Positions 24,918 to 33,012 of a DNA stretch of 46,300 bases are shown here, piece after piece; within the stretch, counting starts at the first letter, position 1; the number at the start of each line of letters is the position of its first letter. The stretch spans positions 1 to 46,300 of the forward strand of contig CAMNWW010000001.1 in the NCBI GenBank assembly GCA_946566415.1. The letters are read 5' to 3'. Source of the DNA: an uncultured Lachnospiraceae bacterium. Its GTDB lineage: Bacteria > Bacillota > Clostridia > Lachnospirales > Lachnospiraceae. A program made the position numbers and the translations under genes. The notes beneath the pieces were generated by a model. It did no database searches. It was not told where the DNA came from and saw nothing but the letters and a program-made list of their open reading frames with translations.

Positions 24918-25694
24918 ATGAGGATAGGCGTTTATCAGTTTTCGAGCACAAACAAAATTGATGATAATTTTAAAGTTATCGAAAAAGCAATCAAATTAGC
25001 GGCGGAAAGGGGAGGAAGGCTGATTGTTTTTCATGAATGCGCCCTTTGCGGGTATCCTCCCCTTGAACAAAAAATTGAGAAAATTAATAGAGAAGAAATA
25101 GAGATTAATTTGTCAAAAATATCTGCTCGTGCCAAACAACATAAAATATTTGTTGCTGTCGGCACGGTTCGATTTGATGGAGAAAACAGATATAACTCGA
25201 TTGTTGTTTTTGATGATAATGGGGAGTTGGCGGGATACTATGATAAGACGGCTCTGTGGGGATGGGACACGGACAATTTTGTCAGAGGAACAAAGCCAGG
25301 GATTTTTGAGATTGACGATATGAAAATTGGATTTCGTATATGTTTTGATGTTCGGTTTCCGGAACTTTTTAGAGAGCTATATAAGCAAAATGTAGATATT
25401 TGTTTTGTAAGCTTTTCAGATACAAGTGAAACACCTCTGCCAGCTCGATATGATATTATTAAAGCGCACCTTATAACAAGGGCAGTAGAAAATGTCATGC
25501 CGGTGGTTTCGGTAAACAGTATATCCAATTTTCAAACCGCTCCGACGGCTGTTTTTGATTATAATGGAAAGACCGTTCAAGAGGCAGAAGTTAATGTTGA
25601 GAGCCTGTTGCTTTATGATTTTATCAAGCCGGAAATATCCTTTGGAATGAAAGGCAGGATTGCGAATAATAATCGTTTTCTGAAATTTTCTTAA
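24918..25694 (+). CDS. Carbon-nitrogen hydrolase (nitrilase superfamily)
   Basis: 258 residues. The catalytic Glu-Lys-Cys triad is complete: E40 (IVFHECALCGYPP), K110 (YYDKTALWGWD) and C142 (GFRICFDVRFPEL). It is predicted to cleave an amide or nitrile C-N bond. The triad contexts resemble omega-amidase and carbamoyl-putrescine-amidase groups more than true nitrilases, but the substrate is not readable. It is a single domain with no N-acetyltransferase fusion. AGGGAGCGC precedes the start. Codon use is AT-rich like the neighbouring accessory genes. Confidence 0.9.
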   Translation: MRIGVYQFSSTNKIDDNFKVIEKAIKLAAERGGRLIVFHECALCGYPPLEQKIEKINREEIEINLSKISARAKQHKIFVAVGTVRFDGENRYNSIVVFDDNGELAGYYDKTALWGWDTDNFVRGTKPGIFEIDDMKIGFRICFDVRFPELFRELYKQNVDICFVSFSDTSETPLPARYDIIKAHLITRAVENVMPVVSVNSISNFQTAPTAVFDYNGKTVQEAEVNVESLLLYDFIKPEISFGMKGRIANNNRFLKFS

Positions 25695-25754
25695 ACCGTC
25701 TCATTGCAAAGATAAACTTCTTAAGGTATGCTTTGTACAAGGAGGAGTTAGATC

Positions 25755-26231
25755 ATGGCAAACGAAGATAAAAAAGATTTTAATGCAATGCTTAATGACA
25801 GCAAGGATATGCCGAAGTTTCAGACGATTACGGATGAAAAGAGTATAAAAAAGTATGGCGGGGACAGGATGTATTTTGCACCGCCCATTGATTATGACAG
25901 GGTAATGCGTCTTGTACCTTTTGGAAAAGTGCTCACAGTAGGGGTTATACGGGATTATTTTGCAAAGCAAAGCGGCGCCGATTTTACAGAACCAATTACC
26001 GCAGGGATATTTGTTTCAATAGCCGCGTGGGCAAGTTACCAACGAAAAGATGATAAAACGCCTTATTGGAGAACGCTGAAGGCGAATGGGGAATTAAACC
26101 CCAAATATCCCGGCGGAGCCGAGGCTCAAAAGGAAATGCTCGAAAAGGAGGGACACACCATAATTCAAAAAGGCAGGACAAATATAAAGTATTATTGTAA
26201 GGATTATGAGCAGTCATTATTTTCGCTATAA
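25755..26231 (+). CDS. MGMT-family / alkyltransferase-like protein lacking the active-site cysteine
   Basis: 158 residues. Residues 55-140 follow the DNA-binding domain of O6-alkylguanine-DNA alkyltransferases: RVMRLVPFGKVLTVGVIRDY at the position of the usual IPYGKV-type helix-turn-helix, AAWASYQRKDD, then PYWRTLKANGELN aligned with the PCHRVV-x-x-G site. The Cys-His pair reads Tyr-Trp here, so alkyl transfer is not expected. In known ATL proteins the cysteine is also replaced, and they flag alkylated bases for excision repair; a similar role is inference. GGAGGAG precedes the ATG. Its 3' end overlaps the untranslated lead-in of the next gene. Confidence 0.72.
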   Translation: MANEDKKDFNAMLNDSKDMPKFQTITDEKSIKKYGGDRMYFAPPIDYDRVMRLVPFGKVLTVGVIRDYFAKQSGADFTEPITAGIFVSIAAWASYQRKDDKTPYWRTLKANGELNPKYPGGAEAQKEMLEKEGHTIIQKGRTNIKYYCKDYEQSLFSL

Positions 26232-26283
26232 CGGCTGCAAGTTTGCCTGGCTGGGAAATATTGATATGGAGAGGTGTTGTGGT

Positions 26284-26631
26284 ATGGTTAAGAAGAATAG
26301 TATTTGTATAGCAGTGTCTGCAGCGCTTATGCTGCTTTTCCCTTGGTGTGCTGTGAATTTTATAAAAGGTGACGGCGGTATGGCGGCGTGCTTCCTGTTG
26401 TTTTTTGCAGTAAATCCTATGGCGGCGGTGGCTATGGGCGTGATTTCAGGAAGAAATGTTCGTTCATCATGGTTTCAGCCTATACTTTTAGCCGTCTTAT
26501 TTCTCCTTGGAGCTTGGGCTTTCTTTAATATGGGAGAAAAGGCGTTTCTTCTGTATGCGGCAGTTTATTTGTTCCTGGGATGTGCGGCTATGCTGGCAAC
26601 TTCATTTGTTGTCAGAAAACGGGTTGGATAA
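26284..26631 (+). CDS. Small integral membrane protein of unknown function
   Basis: 115 residues from the ATG at 26284, supported by GGAGAGG about nine bases upstream; an earlier in-frame ATG (26206) overlaps the previous gene and would put polar sequence before the first helix. Four membrane helices are likely: about 7-27, 35-55, 66-84 and 88-108. Short loops include INFIKGDGG-like and SGRNVRSS segments, and the tail is VRKRVG. I recognise no transporter or enzyme motif. It may share a transcript with the genes around it. Confidence 0.65.
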   Translation: MVKKNSICIAVSAALMLLFPWCAVNFIKGDGGMAACFLLFFAVNPMAAVAMGVISGRNVRSSWFQPILLAVLFLLGAWAFFNMGEKAFLLYAAVYLFLGCAAMLATSFVVRKRVG

Positions 26632-26714
26632 CTTTAGACCGAATGACAGGGATGTCGGACTGCTGGAAGGACCGGTAAAAGGCAAGGCGGAAAATTGGTA
26701 TTGGAGGAGAGGCC

Positions 26715-27248
26715 ATGGAAATAAAGACATTTGAAATTTCATATTTACAAGAGGCGAAAGCGGTTTTAAAGAGCGCGTTTTTCTGTGAGAACAGTGATGA
26801 AACATACAATGAATGGGAATTTGCGGAAAACGTTTTGAGATCGGACGGGTATTTGCCGGAGTTATGTGTAATTGCTTTGGAGGGAAAAAATGTGATCGGC
26901 TACAATATTCTGACGAAGGCAGAGATAGGCGGCAGATCCGGTCTGGCGTTGGGACCGCTGGGAGTGCAGAAGGAGTATCAGAATACGGGGGTAGGCTTTG
27001 CACTGGTAAATGAATCTATCCGGAGGGCGGCGGAATCAGGATATCCGTGGATCGTTGTGCTGGGCGGTGGCTATTATTCCCGGTTCGGATTTGAAAGCGT
27101 CAGGGATTATGGGATTACAGTCTCGGATAATGCAATTTACAATGAGCATTTACAGATATTGTTCCTGGATGAAACGGTAAAGAATGGGACTTTTGGAAAA
27201 CTGGTTTACTGCGATGCGTTTTATGATGCAGACGGGAATTTATTGTAG
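26715..27248 (+). CDS. GNAT-family N-acetyltransferase
   Basis: 177 residues, single GNAT fold. The acetyl-CoA-binding motif A is LGPLGVQKEYQNTGVGFALV, with a V-x-x-x-x-Q-N-x-G-V-G/A pattern. The C-terminal signature YYSRFGFESVRDYGI is typical of small-molecule or protein acetyltransferases of the YhbS type. GGAGGAGAGG precedes the ATG. The acceptor substrate cannot be told from sequence. Confidence 0.9.
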   Translation: MEIKTFEISYLQEAKAVLKSAFFCENSDETYNEWEFAENVLRSDGYLPELCVIALEGKNVIGYNILTKAEIGGRSGLALGPLGVQKEYQNTGVGFALVNESIRRAAESGYPWIVVLGGGYYSRFGFESVRDYGITVSDNAIYNEHLQILFLDETVKNGTFGKLVYCDAFYDADGNLL

Positions 27249-27274
27249 TATGAGTTATCCTTGTGGGGTAATAT

Positions 27275-27297
27275 ATGACACGTTTTAGAAGTGTCAT
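27275..27297 (+). other. Stem-loop between the GNAT and DUF3788 genes
   Basis: ATGACAC (27275-27281) and GTGTCAT (27291-27297) with a nine-base loop. There is no T tract, so terminator function is doubtful. Confidence 0.4.
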
Positions 27298-27333
27298 GAT
27301 GAAATTACAGAATTTTAGGAGGAAGCTATCCAT

Positions 27334-27753
27334 ATGATTGATTTACAAGATAAAAATAGTTGTCCGACAATAGAGGAAATAAGCGATTGTGTTAGAAATC
27401 CTATTTTTATGGATTTCTGTTCGGAAATCAAAAACACATATAAGTGTAATGAAAAAATAGAATATAGTTCATGCAGTTGGGAAAAAGGATGGAACATTAA
27501 ATTTAAAAAGTCTGGAAAAACCTTATGTACTATATATCCAAGAGACGGGTATTTTACAGTTATGGTTGTGGTTGGTACAAAAGAAAAAGTATTTGTTGAG
27601 ACAGCACTTCCAGAATGTACGGTTGAATTGCAAAATATATATAATCAAACGCAAGAGGGAAATGGTCAAAGGTGGCTGATGATTGATTTAGAGGATAAAG
27701 ATAGTTTATATGACGACCTGCTGCGTTTGATTCAAATCCGCAGAAATAGCTGA
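27334..27753 (+). CDS. DUF3788 family protein
   Basis: 139 residues, cytosolic. The pattern YSSCSWEKGWNIKFKKSGKT, then TIYPRDGYFTVMVVVG and the closing GQRWLMIDLEDKDSLYDDLL matches my memory of DUF3788, a small alpha/beta family of unknown role common in gut Firmicutes and Bacteroidetes. TAGGAGGAAGC precedes the start. It is AT-rich relative to the housekeeping genes of the window. Confidence 0.8.
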   Translation: MIDLQDKNSCPTIEEISDCVRNPIFMDFCSEIKNTYKCNEKIEYSSCSWEKGWNIKFKKSGKTLCTIYPRDGYFTVMVVVGTKEKVFVETALPECTVELQNIYNQTQEGNGQRWLMIDLEDKDSLYDDLLRLIQIRRNS

Positions 27754-27816
27754 ATTTCTGTCGGAAGGGATTTGACAATAATGTAAATTTGGCTTTCGGG
27801 GGAGGAGGAGTCATCT

Positions 27817-28398
27817 GTGCTGCCGACAAGAGAAGAAGCGGAACAACTTTTAAGAGAAGCGGAAAGGTGTAATCCAGGGCCGTGGGGGAATCACAGCCGT
27901 GTCACCGCCCAGTGTGCCGAGAGGATTGCCAAGGAATGCGGCGGCCTGGATTCAGACAAGGCATATATCCTGGGACTACTGCATGATATCGGAAGAAAAT
28001 TCGGGGTAAGGCATCTTGGGCATGTGTCGGACGGCTATTCTTATATGATGTCTTTGGGGTACGACGAGGCGGCGAAAATATGTCTGACCCACTCCTTTAA
28101 CAATCAGACTACGGACGTGTACATAGGAAAGTTTGACACTACTGGCGAAGAACTGAAAATGATTCGGGATGCCTTAAAAACAGTTGTTATGGATGATTAT
28201 GATAAACTGGTCCAGCTCTGTGATTCGATCGCGGGCGCAGACGGGGTGCTGGATATCGAGGAACGGATGGACGACGTAAGACGCCGGTATGGTTTTTATC
28301 CTCAGGAAAAGTGGGATAAGAATTTACAGCTTAAGAAATATTTTGAAAAAAAGACGGGTAAAGATATTTATAGCGTCGTAGGAAAAGGCGGACAGTGA
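27817..28398 (+). CDS. HD-domain hydrolase
   Basis: 193 residues with a GTG start after GGAGGAGGAG. Metal-binding HD motif: H27 region (WGNHSRVTAQCAERIA), LLHDIGRKFG near residue 62 carrying the HD pair, then LTHSFNN and a later D in VQLCDSIAGADG. Such proteins are phosphohydrolases acting on nucleotides or related phosphates. The short, single-domain form with GLLHDIGR resembles stand-alone HDIG proteins; the substrate is unknown. Codon use is closer to the housekeeping genes than to the two genes before it. Confidence 0.85.
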   Translation: MLPTREEAEQLLREAERCNPGPWGNHSRVTAQCAERIAKECGGLDSDKAYILGLLHDIGRKFGVRHLGHVSDGYSYMMSLGYDEAAKICLTHSFNNQTTDVYIGKFDTTGEELKMIRDALKTVVMDDYDKLVQLCDSIAGADGVLDIEERMDDVRRRYGFYPQEKWDKNLQLKKYFEKKTGKDIYSVVGKGGQ

Positions 28399-28441
28399 CA
28401 ACCTATACTATTTTTATAGTAAGAAAGCGAGGATAGACGGT

Positions 28442-29080
28442 ATGAAAAGATTATTTAGTACGCCAAAGAGGGCGATTATTTTTGCGGTTTGTTCGGTGGC
28501 TGTTATTGCAGCTATTAGTGTAGCGGCGGTAAAAAGTACTCTGATCACCAAGGCAGAGGCGGAGAATGCCGCTCTGAGAGACGCGGGTTTGAACGAAGAA
28601 GAGGCATCGGCTTTGCGCACAAAGCTTGAATTTGATGACGGACGGTTTCAGTATGAAGTTGATTTCTACAGCAATGGGACAGAGTATGAATATTTAATTC
28701 AGGCTAAGGATGGAGAAATTATCGCGAGGGACATTGAGGGCGGAGCTAACAGTGATAATTATGGACAGAACCTGTCGCGGGATACAAGAAATCAGTCTGC
28801 CACAGACGGAAATAGTACCGCACAGCCGCAGGGAAAATCTCTTGATGAGGCAAAAGCGGACAGTGACGGCGCTTATATCGGAGTGGACCGTGCGAAGAGC
28901 ATTGCGTTAAACCATGCAAATTTGAACGAATCGGAAGTCCAGTTCGCGAAAGCAAAGCAGGAGAATGACGACGGCAGAGAGGAATATGAGATTGAATTCT
29001 ATTCTGGAAGAACAGAGTACGATTATACGATAGACGCAATTTCTGGAGATATTATTGAGTATGATGTGGATTATGATTGA
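28442..29080 (+). CDS. PepSY-domain protein with N-terminal membrane anchor
   Basis: 212 residues. A basic start (MKRLFSTPKR) is followed by one hydrophobic helix (about 11-30), then an extracytoplasmic part with two PepSY repeats: about 36-100 (AENAALRDAGLNEEEASALR, then YEVDFYSNGTEYEYLIQAKD) and about 145-210 (AKSIALNHANLNESEVQFAK, then YEIEFYSGRTEYDYTIDAIS). A low-complexity linker with S, N, Q and G joins them. PepSY domains are linked to inhibition of peptidases at the cell surface. The repeats are clearly similar to each other, pointing to internal duplication. A GCGAGGATAG site precedes the ATG. Confidence 0.88.
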   Translation: MKRLFSTPKRAIIFAVCSVAVIAAISVAAVKSTLITKAEAENAALRDAGLNEEEASALRTKLEFDDGRFQYEVDFYSNGTEYEYLIQAKDGEIIARDIEGGANSDNYGQNLSRDTRNQSATDGNSTAQPQGKSLDEAKADSDGAYIGVDRAKSIALNHANLNESEVQFAKAKQENDDGREEYEIEFYSGRTEYDYTIDAISGDIIEYDVDYD

Positions 29081-29143
29081 AAAAGAGAGACGGTCACAGC
29101 CAGAAATGGATGCTGATAACATACACAAGAGAAAGAGATCAAA

Positions 29144-29614
29144 ATGAAATATGAAATTATACGGCTTATCGACAGACCGGAAATGAAGGAGCAGGCCGCC
29201 AAATGGTTTCATGAGAAATGGAACATTCCATTAGCGGCATACATAGAAAGTATGGAGGAATGTCTGGCTGAAAAAAGTCCTGTTCCCCAGTGGTATACCG
29301 CGATGGAGAACGGGAGGATCATAGGCGGATTAGGAGTCATCGAAAATGACTTTCATGACAGAAAGGACCTTACGCCGAATGTCTGTGCTGTTTATACGGA
29401 GGAAGACAAACGATGCCAGGGGGTGGCCGGCGCATTGCTGAATTATGTTTGCAAGGACATGAAAGAGAAAGGAATTGACACGCTATATCTTGTAACAGAC
29501 CATACGTCGTTTTATGAACGCTATGGCTGGGAATTTCTATGTATGGTACAAGGAGATGGGGAACCCGATATGACAAGAATGTATGTTCACAGGCGGGGAG
29601 ATTACAATCAATGA
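29144..29614 (+). CDS. GNAT-family N-acetyltransferase
   Basis: 156 residues. The acetyl-CoA site is LTPNVCAVYTEEDKRCQGVA followed by GALLNYVCKDMKEKG, and the C-terminal LYLVTDHTSFYERYGWEFLC is the usual GNAT ending. The N-terminal part (EQAAKWFHEKWNIPLAAYIE) is typical of the group that includes small-molecule acetyltransferases of gut Clostridia. AGAGAAAGAG precedes the start. It is not closely similar to the GNAT at 26715-27248. Acceptor unknown. Confidence 0.9.
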   Translation: MKYEIIRLIDRPEMKEQAAKWFHEKWNIPLAAYIESMEECLAEKSPVPQWYTAMENGRIIGGLGVIENDFHDRKDLTPNVCAVYTEEDKRCQGVAGALLNYVCKDMKEKGIDTLYLVTDHTSFYERYGWEFLCMVQGDGEPDMTRMYVHRRGDYNQ

Positions 29615-29681
29615 TACGATAGACTTACAGCTTGCAAGAAAGCCGTAGTTAAAATATGACTGTGGGGAAAGAGGTGAGGTT

Positions 29682-31265
29682 ATGGGGATTTATGTGAATC
29701 CGGGAAACCAATTGTTTAAGGAAGCGGTAGATTCATTGATTTATGTGGATAAGAGTAAGCTGATCGATTACACGAACAGCGTCCTGAAAACACAAAGGAA
29801 GAATATATGCGTCAGCCGCCCGCGGCGTTTTGGAAAATCTATGGCGGCGGATATGCTTGCGGCTTATTATAGTAAAGGCTGTGATTCAAAAGAACTTTTT
29901 GCCGGGCTCAAAGTATCACATCAGGCTCAAAAGGCGTATAAAACAAACCTGAACCAGCATAATGTAATCCGTTTTGATGTACAGAGATTTCTTTTTGACA
30001 AAGCGCATATAAATATTTTTATCAAAAGAATACAGGATGTTATTATCAAAGAACTGAAGGCGGAGTTTGGAGAATGTTTGGATATTGAGTACGGCCCGTA
30101 CGGTCTGCCGGGAGTTTTGGAACAGATTTATACACATACAGGCGAGGGTTTTGTTTTCATCATTGACGAGTGGGACAGTGTGTTCCGTTTAGCAAAGGAG
30201 GATACGGAGATACAAAAAAAGTACCTTGACTTTCTGCGCGGACTTTTTAAGGGATCGGAATATGTGGAGCTGGCTTATATGACTGGAATCCTCCCGGTCA
30301 AAAAGTATGGGGAACATTCAGCGCTCAATATTTTTGATGAATATTCTGTGACGGATCCAAAAAATCTTAGCACATATTTTGGGTTTACAGAACAGGAAGT
30401 ACAAGAGCAGTGTAAAAGATATAATGTGGATTTCGCAGAGATGGAGAAATGGTATGATGGATATCGTTTGGGAAACGTGGATATTTACAATCCCAAATCG
30501 GTTGTGGATGCATTGACATGGAAAAAGTTTAAGAGTTACTGGAGCGGTACAGAAACGTATGAAGCGTTGAAGGGTTATATAGAGAGGAATTTTGACGGAC
30601 TTAGAGAGGCGGTAGTCGAGATGCTGGGCGGAGGTCGGCGTAAAATCGATCCCACTACATTTCAAAATGATATGACTACGTTTCATACAAAGGATGATGT
30701 GCTGACCTTACTGATTCATCTTGGATATTTGACTTATGATGAACAGACGGGTGATGTCTGGATTCCGAATCGGGAAATTGCGCAGGAGTTTATACGGGCT
30801 GTAAAGGTTGGCGGCTGGGGAAAGCTTATGGAAGCGTTAAACCGTTCGGAAGAGATTCTGAAAAATACATGGGAAATGGATACAGATGCGGTGGCGGAGG
30901 GATTGGCAAAGGCGCGCAACGACACAGCATCGATTATTCAATATAATGACGAAAATTCATTGGCTTGTGCAGTCTATGTGGCATATTATAGCGCGCTGTC
31001 GTATTATGCAAAACCATTAAGAGAGCTTCCGAGCGGAAGAGGATTTGCTGATGTGGTCTATCTACCTTTGCGGAATGTAGACAGGCCCGCTCTGCTGATT
31101 GAGTTGAAGTGGAATAAATCAGCCGAAGGGGCGATTAAACAGATTAAAGATAAGAAATATGCAGATTGGCTCAGGAGTTATACAGGCGATATTCTCCTCG
31201 TAGCGATCAATTATGACAAGAAGAAAGATGTTCATGAGTGCATTATAGAAAAATGTACCATATGA
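29682..31265 (+). CDS. AAA-ATPase / PD-(D/E)XK nuclease family protein, intact copy
   Basis: 527 residues, full length. The AAA-like N-terminal domain starts YVDKSKLIDYTN. The P-loop variant is RPRRFGKS (R46-S53, with K52), and Walker B is FIIDEWDSVF. The middle carries YMTGILPVKKYGEHSALNIF and the signature GFTEQEV...WYDGY. The C-terminal domain has the PD-(D/E)XK pattern GFADVVYLP (D457) and LIELKW (E474, K476). The family is highly expanded in gut Clostridia and Bacteroidetes. Its biological role is not established; proposals include nuclease or mobile-element functions. AGAGGTGAGG precedes the ATG. Its C-terminal half is clearly paralogous to the fragment at 2-916. Confidence 0.9.
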   Translation: MGIYVNPGNQLFKEAVDSLIYVDKSKLIDYTNSVLKTQRKNICVSRPRRFGKSMAADMLAAYYSKGCDSKELFAGLKVSHQAQKAYKTNLNQHNVIRFDVQRFLFDKAHINIFIKRIQDVIIKELKAEFGECLDIEYGPYGLPGVLEQIYTHTGEGFVFIIDEWDSVFRLAKEDTEIQKKYLDFLRGLFKGSEYVELAYMTGILPVKKYGEHSALNIFDEYSVTDPKNLSTYFGFTEQEVQEQCKRYNVDFAEMEKWYDGYRLGNVDIYNPKSVVDALTWKKFKSYWSGTETYEALKGYIERNFDGLREAVVEMLGGGRRKIDPTTFQNDMTTFHTKDDVLTLLIHLGYLTYDEQTGDVWIPNREIAQEFIRAVKVGGWGKLMEALNRSEEILKNTWEMDTDAVAEGLAKARNDTASIIQYNDENSLACAVYVAYYSALSYYAKPLRELPSGRGFADVVYLPLRNVDRPALLIELKWNKSAEGAIKQIKDKKYADWLRSYTGDILLVAINYDKKKDVHECIIEKCTI

Positions 31266-31294
31266 ACCGCATCGCCGAATAGGCGATTCGGTTC
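31264..31294 (+). other. Stem-loop overlapping the stop codon of the AAA-ATPase gene
   Basis: GAACCG (31264-31269) and ATCGCC (31271-31276) pair with GGCGAT (31282-31287) and CGGTTC (31289-31294) around a GAATA loop. There is no T tract. It sits 22 bases before the tatD start and could modulate tatD translation or act as a weak terminator or stabiliser. Confidence 0.5.
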
Positions 31295-31315
31295 ACGGGA
31301 AAGGTGGAAACAGAC

Positions 31316-32092
31316 ATGATATTCGATACACATGCTCATTACGATGATGAACAGTTCGATAATGACCGGGAGGAACTTCTGGAGGCGATGCCGCATCTCG
31401 GGGTCGGAACGATCGTCAACGTGGGGGCGTCATACAAGGGATGCCAAAAAGCGATTGAATTGGCGGAACAATTTTTGCATGTATATGCGGCTGTGGGGAT
31501 CCATCCGGATGAGGTGGGAATGCTGGATGAGGAGAAATTTGAAGGGCTTACGAAGCTGTGCGGCTCCAAGAAAGTGGTGGCGGTCGGGGAGATCGGCTTA
31601 GATTATCACTGGGATACCGAGCCGCATGAGGTACAGAAAAAGTGGTTCATCCGTCAGCTTAATCTGGCGCGGGAGATGGGACTTCCAGTGCTGATTCACA
31701 GCCGGGACGCGGCGGCGGATACCCTGACCGTCATGCAGGAACATGGAAGAGGGCTTGGCGGGGTTATCCATTGTTTCGGGTACTCTAAAGAGCTGGCCAA
31801 GGAATATGTGAAAATGGGATTTTATATCGGGGTGGGCGGCGTGGTAACATTTAAGAACAGCCGAAAGCTTAAAGAAGTGGTAGATGCGGTGCCGCTCACC
31901 TCTATTTTGCTGGAAACAGACTGCCCATATCTGGCTCCGGAGCCGTTTCGGGGAAAACGGAACCAATCCTCCTACTTGACCTTTGTGGCAGAAAAGATTG
32001 CTGAAATAAAGGGAATTACCCCGGAAGAAGTCATTGACGTGACCGAGAAAAATGCTAAAATGATGTATAGATGCCAGGACCATAAGCCATAA
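31316..32092 (+). CDS. tatD: TatD-family metal-dependent hydrolase
   Basis: 258 residues from the ATG at 31316; GGGAAAGGTGG lies before it, and the in-frame GTG at 31304 falls inside that site. It is an amidohydrolase-fold deoxyribonuclease-type enzyme. Metal ligands are visible: FDTHAHYDD (HxH), GEIGLDYHW (Glu), LPVLIHSRDA (His), VIHCFGYSKE (His) and LLETDCPYLAP (Asp). It lies 20 bases before rsmA, the common tatD-rsmA arrangement of Firmicutes. TatD proteins act in 3'-5' DNA processing or quality control; the exact physiological substrate is unsettled. Confidence 0.93.
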   Translation: MIFDTHAHYDDEQFDNDREELLEAMPHLGVGTIVNVGASYKGCQKAIELAEQFLHVYAAVGIHPDEVGMLDEEKFEGLTKLCGSKKVVAVGEIGLDYHWDTEPHEVQKKWFIRQLNLAREMGLPVLIHSRDAAADTLTVMQEHGRGLGGVIHCFGYSKELAKEYVKMGFYIGVGGVVTFKNSRKLKEVVDAVPLTSILLETDCPYLAPEPFRGKRNQSSYLTFVAEKIAEIKGITPEEVIDVTEKNAKMMYRCQDHKP

Positions 32093-32112
32093 ACCACTGA
32101 GAGGAGGACGAG

Positions 32113-32985
32113 GTGAGAGAGCCAACTTTAGGGAATCCGCAGAATACGATCGCGGTCTTGAAAAAATATCAGTTTAATTTCCAGAAGAAATTCGGGCAGA
32201 ATTTTTTGATCGACACACATGTACTGGATAAGATCATATCCGCGGCAGGAATTACGGCGGAAGATTATGTGCTGGAGATCGGACCGGGGATCGGTACAAT
32301 GACGCAGTATCTTGCTTGTGCGGCGCGCAAGGTTGCCGCGGTAGAGATCGACAGTGCGTTGATTCCGATTCTTGCGGATACTCTTGCGGATTATAAAAAT
32401 GTGACCGTTATCCATGAAGATATTTTGAAACTGGATGTTGAGACTCTGGTACAGGAAGAGAATAACGGGCGGCCGATCAAGATCGTGGCGAATCTGCCGT
32501 ATTACATTACGACGCCTATTATCATGGGGCTTTTGGAGGGGCATATTCCGTTTGAAAATATGACTGTTATGGTGCAGAAAGAAGTGGCGGAGCGGATGCA
32601 GGCAAAGCCGGGGAGTAAAAATTACGGTGCGTTGTCCCTTGCAGTCCAGTATTATGTAGAGCCATATATCGCTGCTAATGTGCCGCCGAACTGTTTTATG
32701 CCCCGTCCGGCGGTAGGGTCCGCCGTCATCCGGCTTACCCGGCATGGGAAGCCGCCGGTTGCGGTACAGGATGAAAAGCTGATGTTCCGTATTATCCGGG
32801 CGTCGTTCAACCAGAGAAGAAAGACGCTTGTGAACGGAATGAAGAATTCGGCTGAGATGAATCTTACGAAAGAGGATGCGGCAAAGGCGGTGCGTCTCTT
32901 AGGAAAAGATGAGAATGTCAGAGGAGAGACTCTGACACTAGAAGAATTTGCACAGCTTGCGGATATTGTGCGCGGGCTGATGTAA
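32113..32985 (+). CDS. rsmA: 16S rRNA (adenine1518/1519-N6,N6)-dimethyltransferase
   Basis: 290 residues with a GTG start after GAGGAGGACGAG. It dimethylates two adjacent adenines in the 3' terminal hairpin of 16S rRNA during 30S maturation, using S-adenosylmethionine. Motifs: KKFGQNFLID at the N-terminus, SAM loop VLEIGPGIGTMTQYL, acidic VAAVEID, catalytic NLPYYITTPI, and the C-terminal helical domain with SFNQRRKTLVNGM. Length and order are normal. It follows tatD closely and precedes the AIM24-like gene by 27 bases. Confidence 0.96.
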   Translation: MREPTLGNPQNTIAVLKKYQFNFQKKFGQNFLIDTHVLDKIISAAGITAEDYVLEIGPGIGTMTQYLACAARKVAAVEIDSALIPILADTLADYKNVTVIHEDILKLDVETLVQEENNGRPIKIVANLPYYITTPIIMGLLEGHIPFENMTVMVQKEVAERMQAKPGSKNYGALSLAVQYYVEPYIAANVPPNCFMPRPAVGSAVIRLTRHGKPPVAVQDEKLMFRIIRASFNQRRKTLVNGMKNSAEMNLTKEDAAKAVRLLGKDENVRGETLTLEEFAQLADIVRGLM

Positions 32986-33012
32986 TAGACAAAATTCAAG
33001 GAGGAGATAGTT

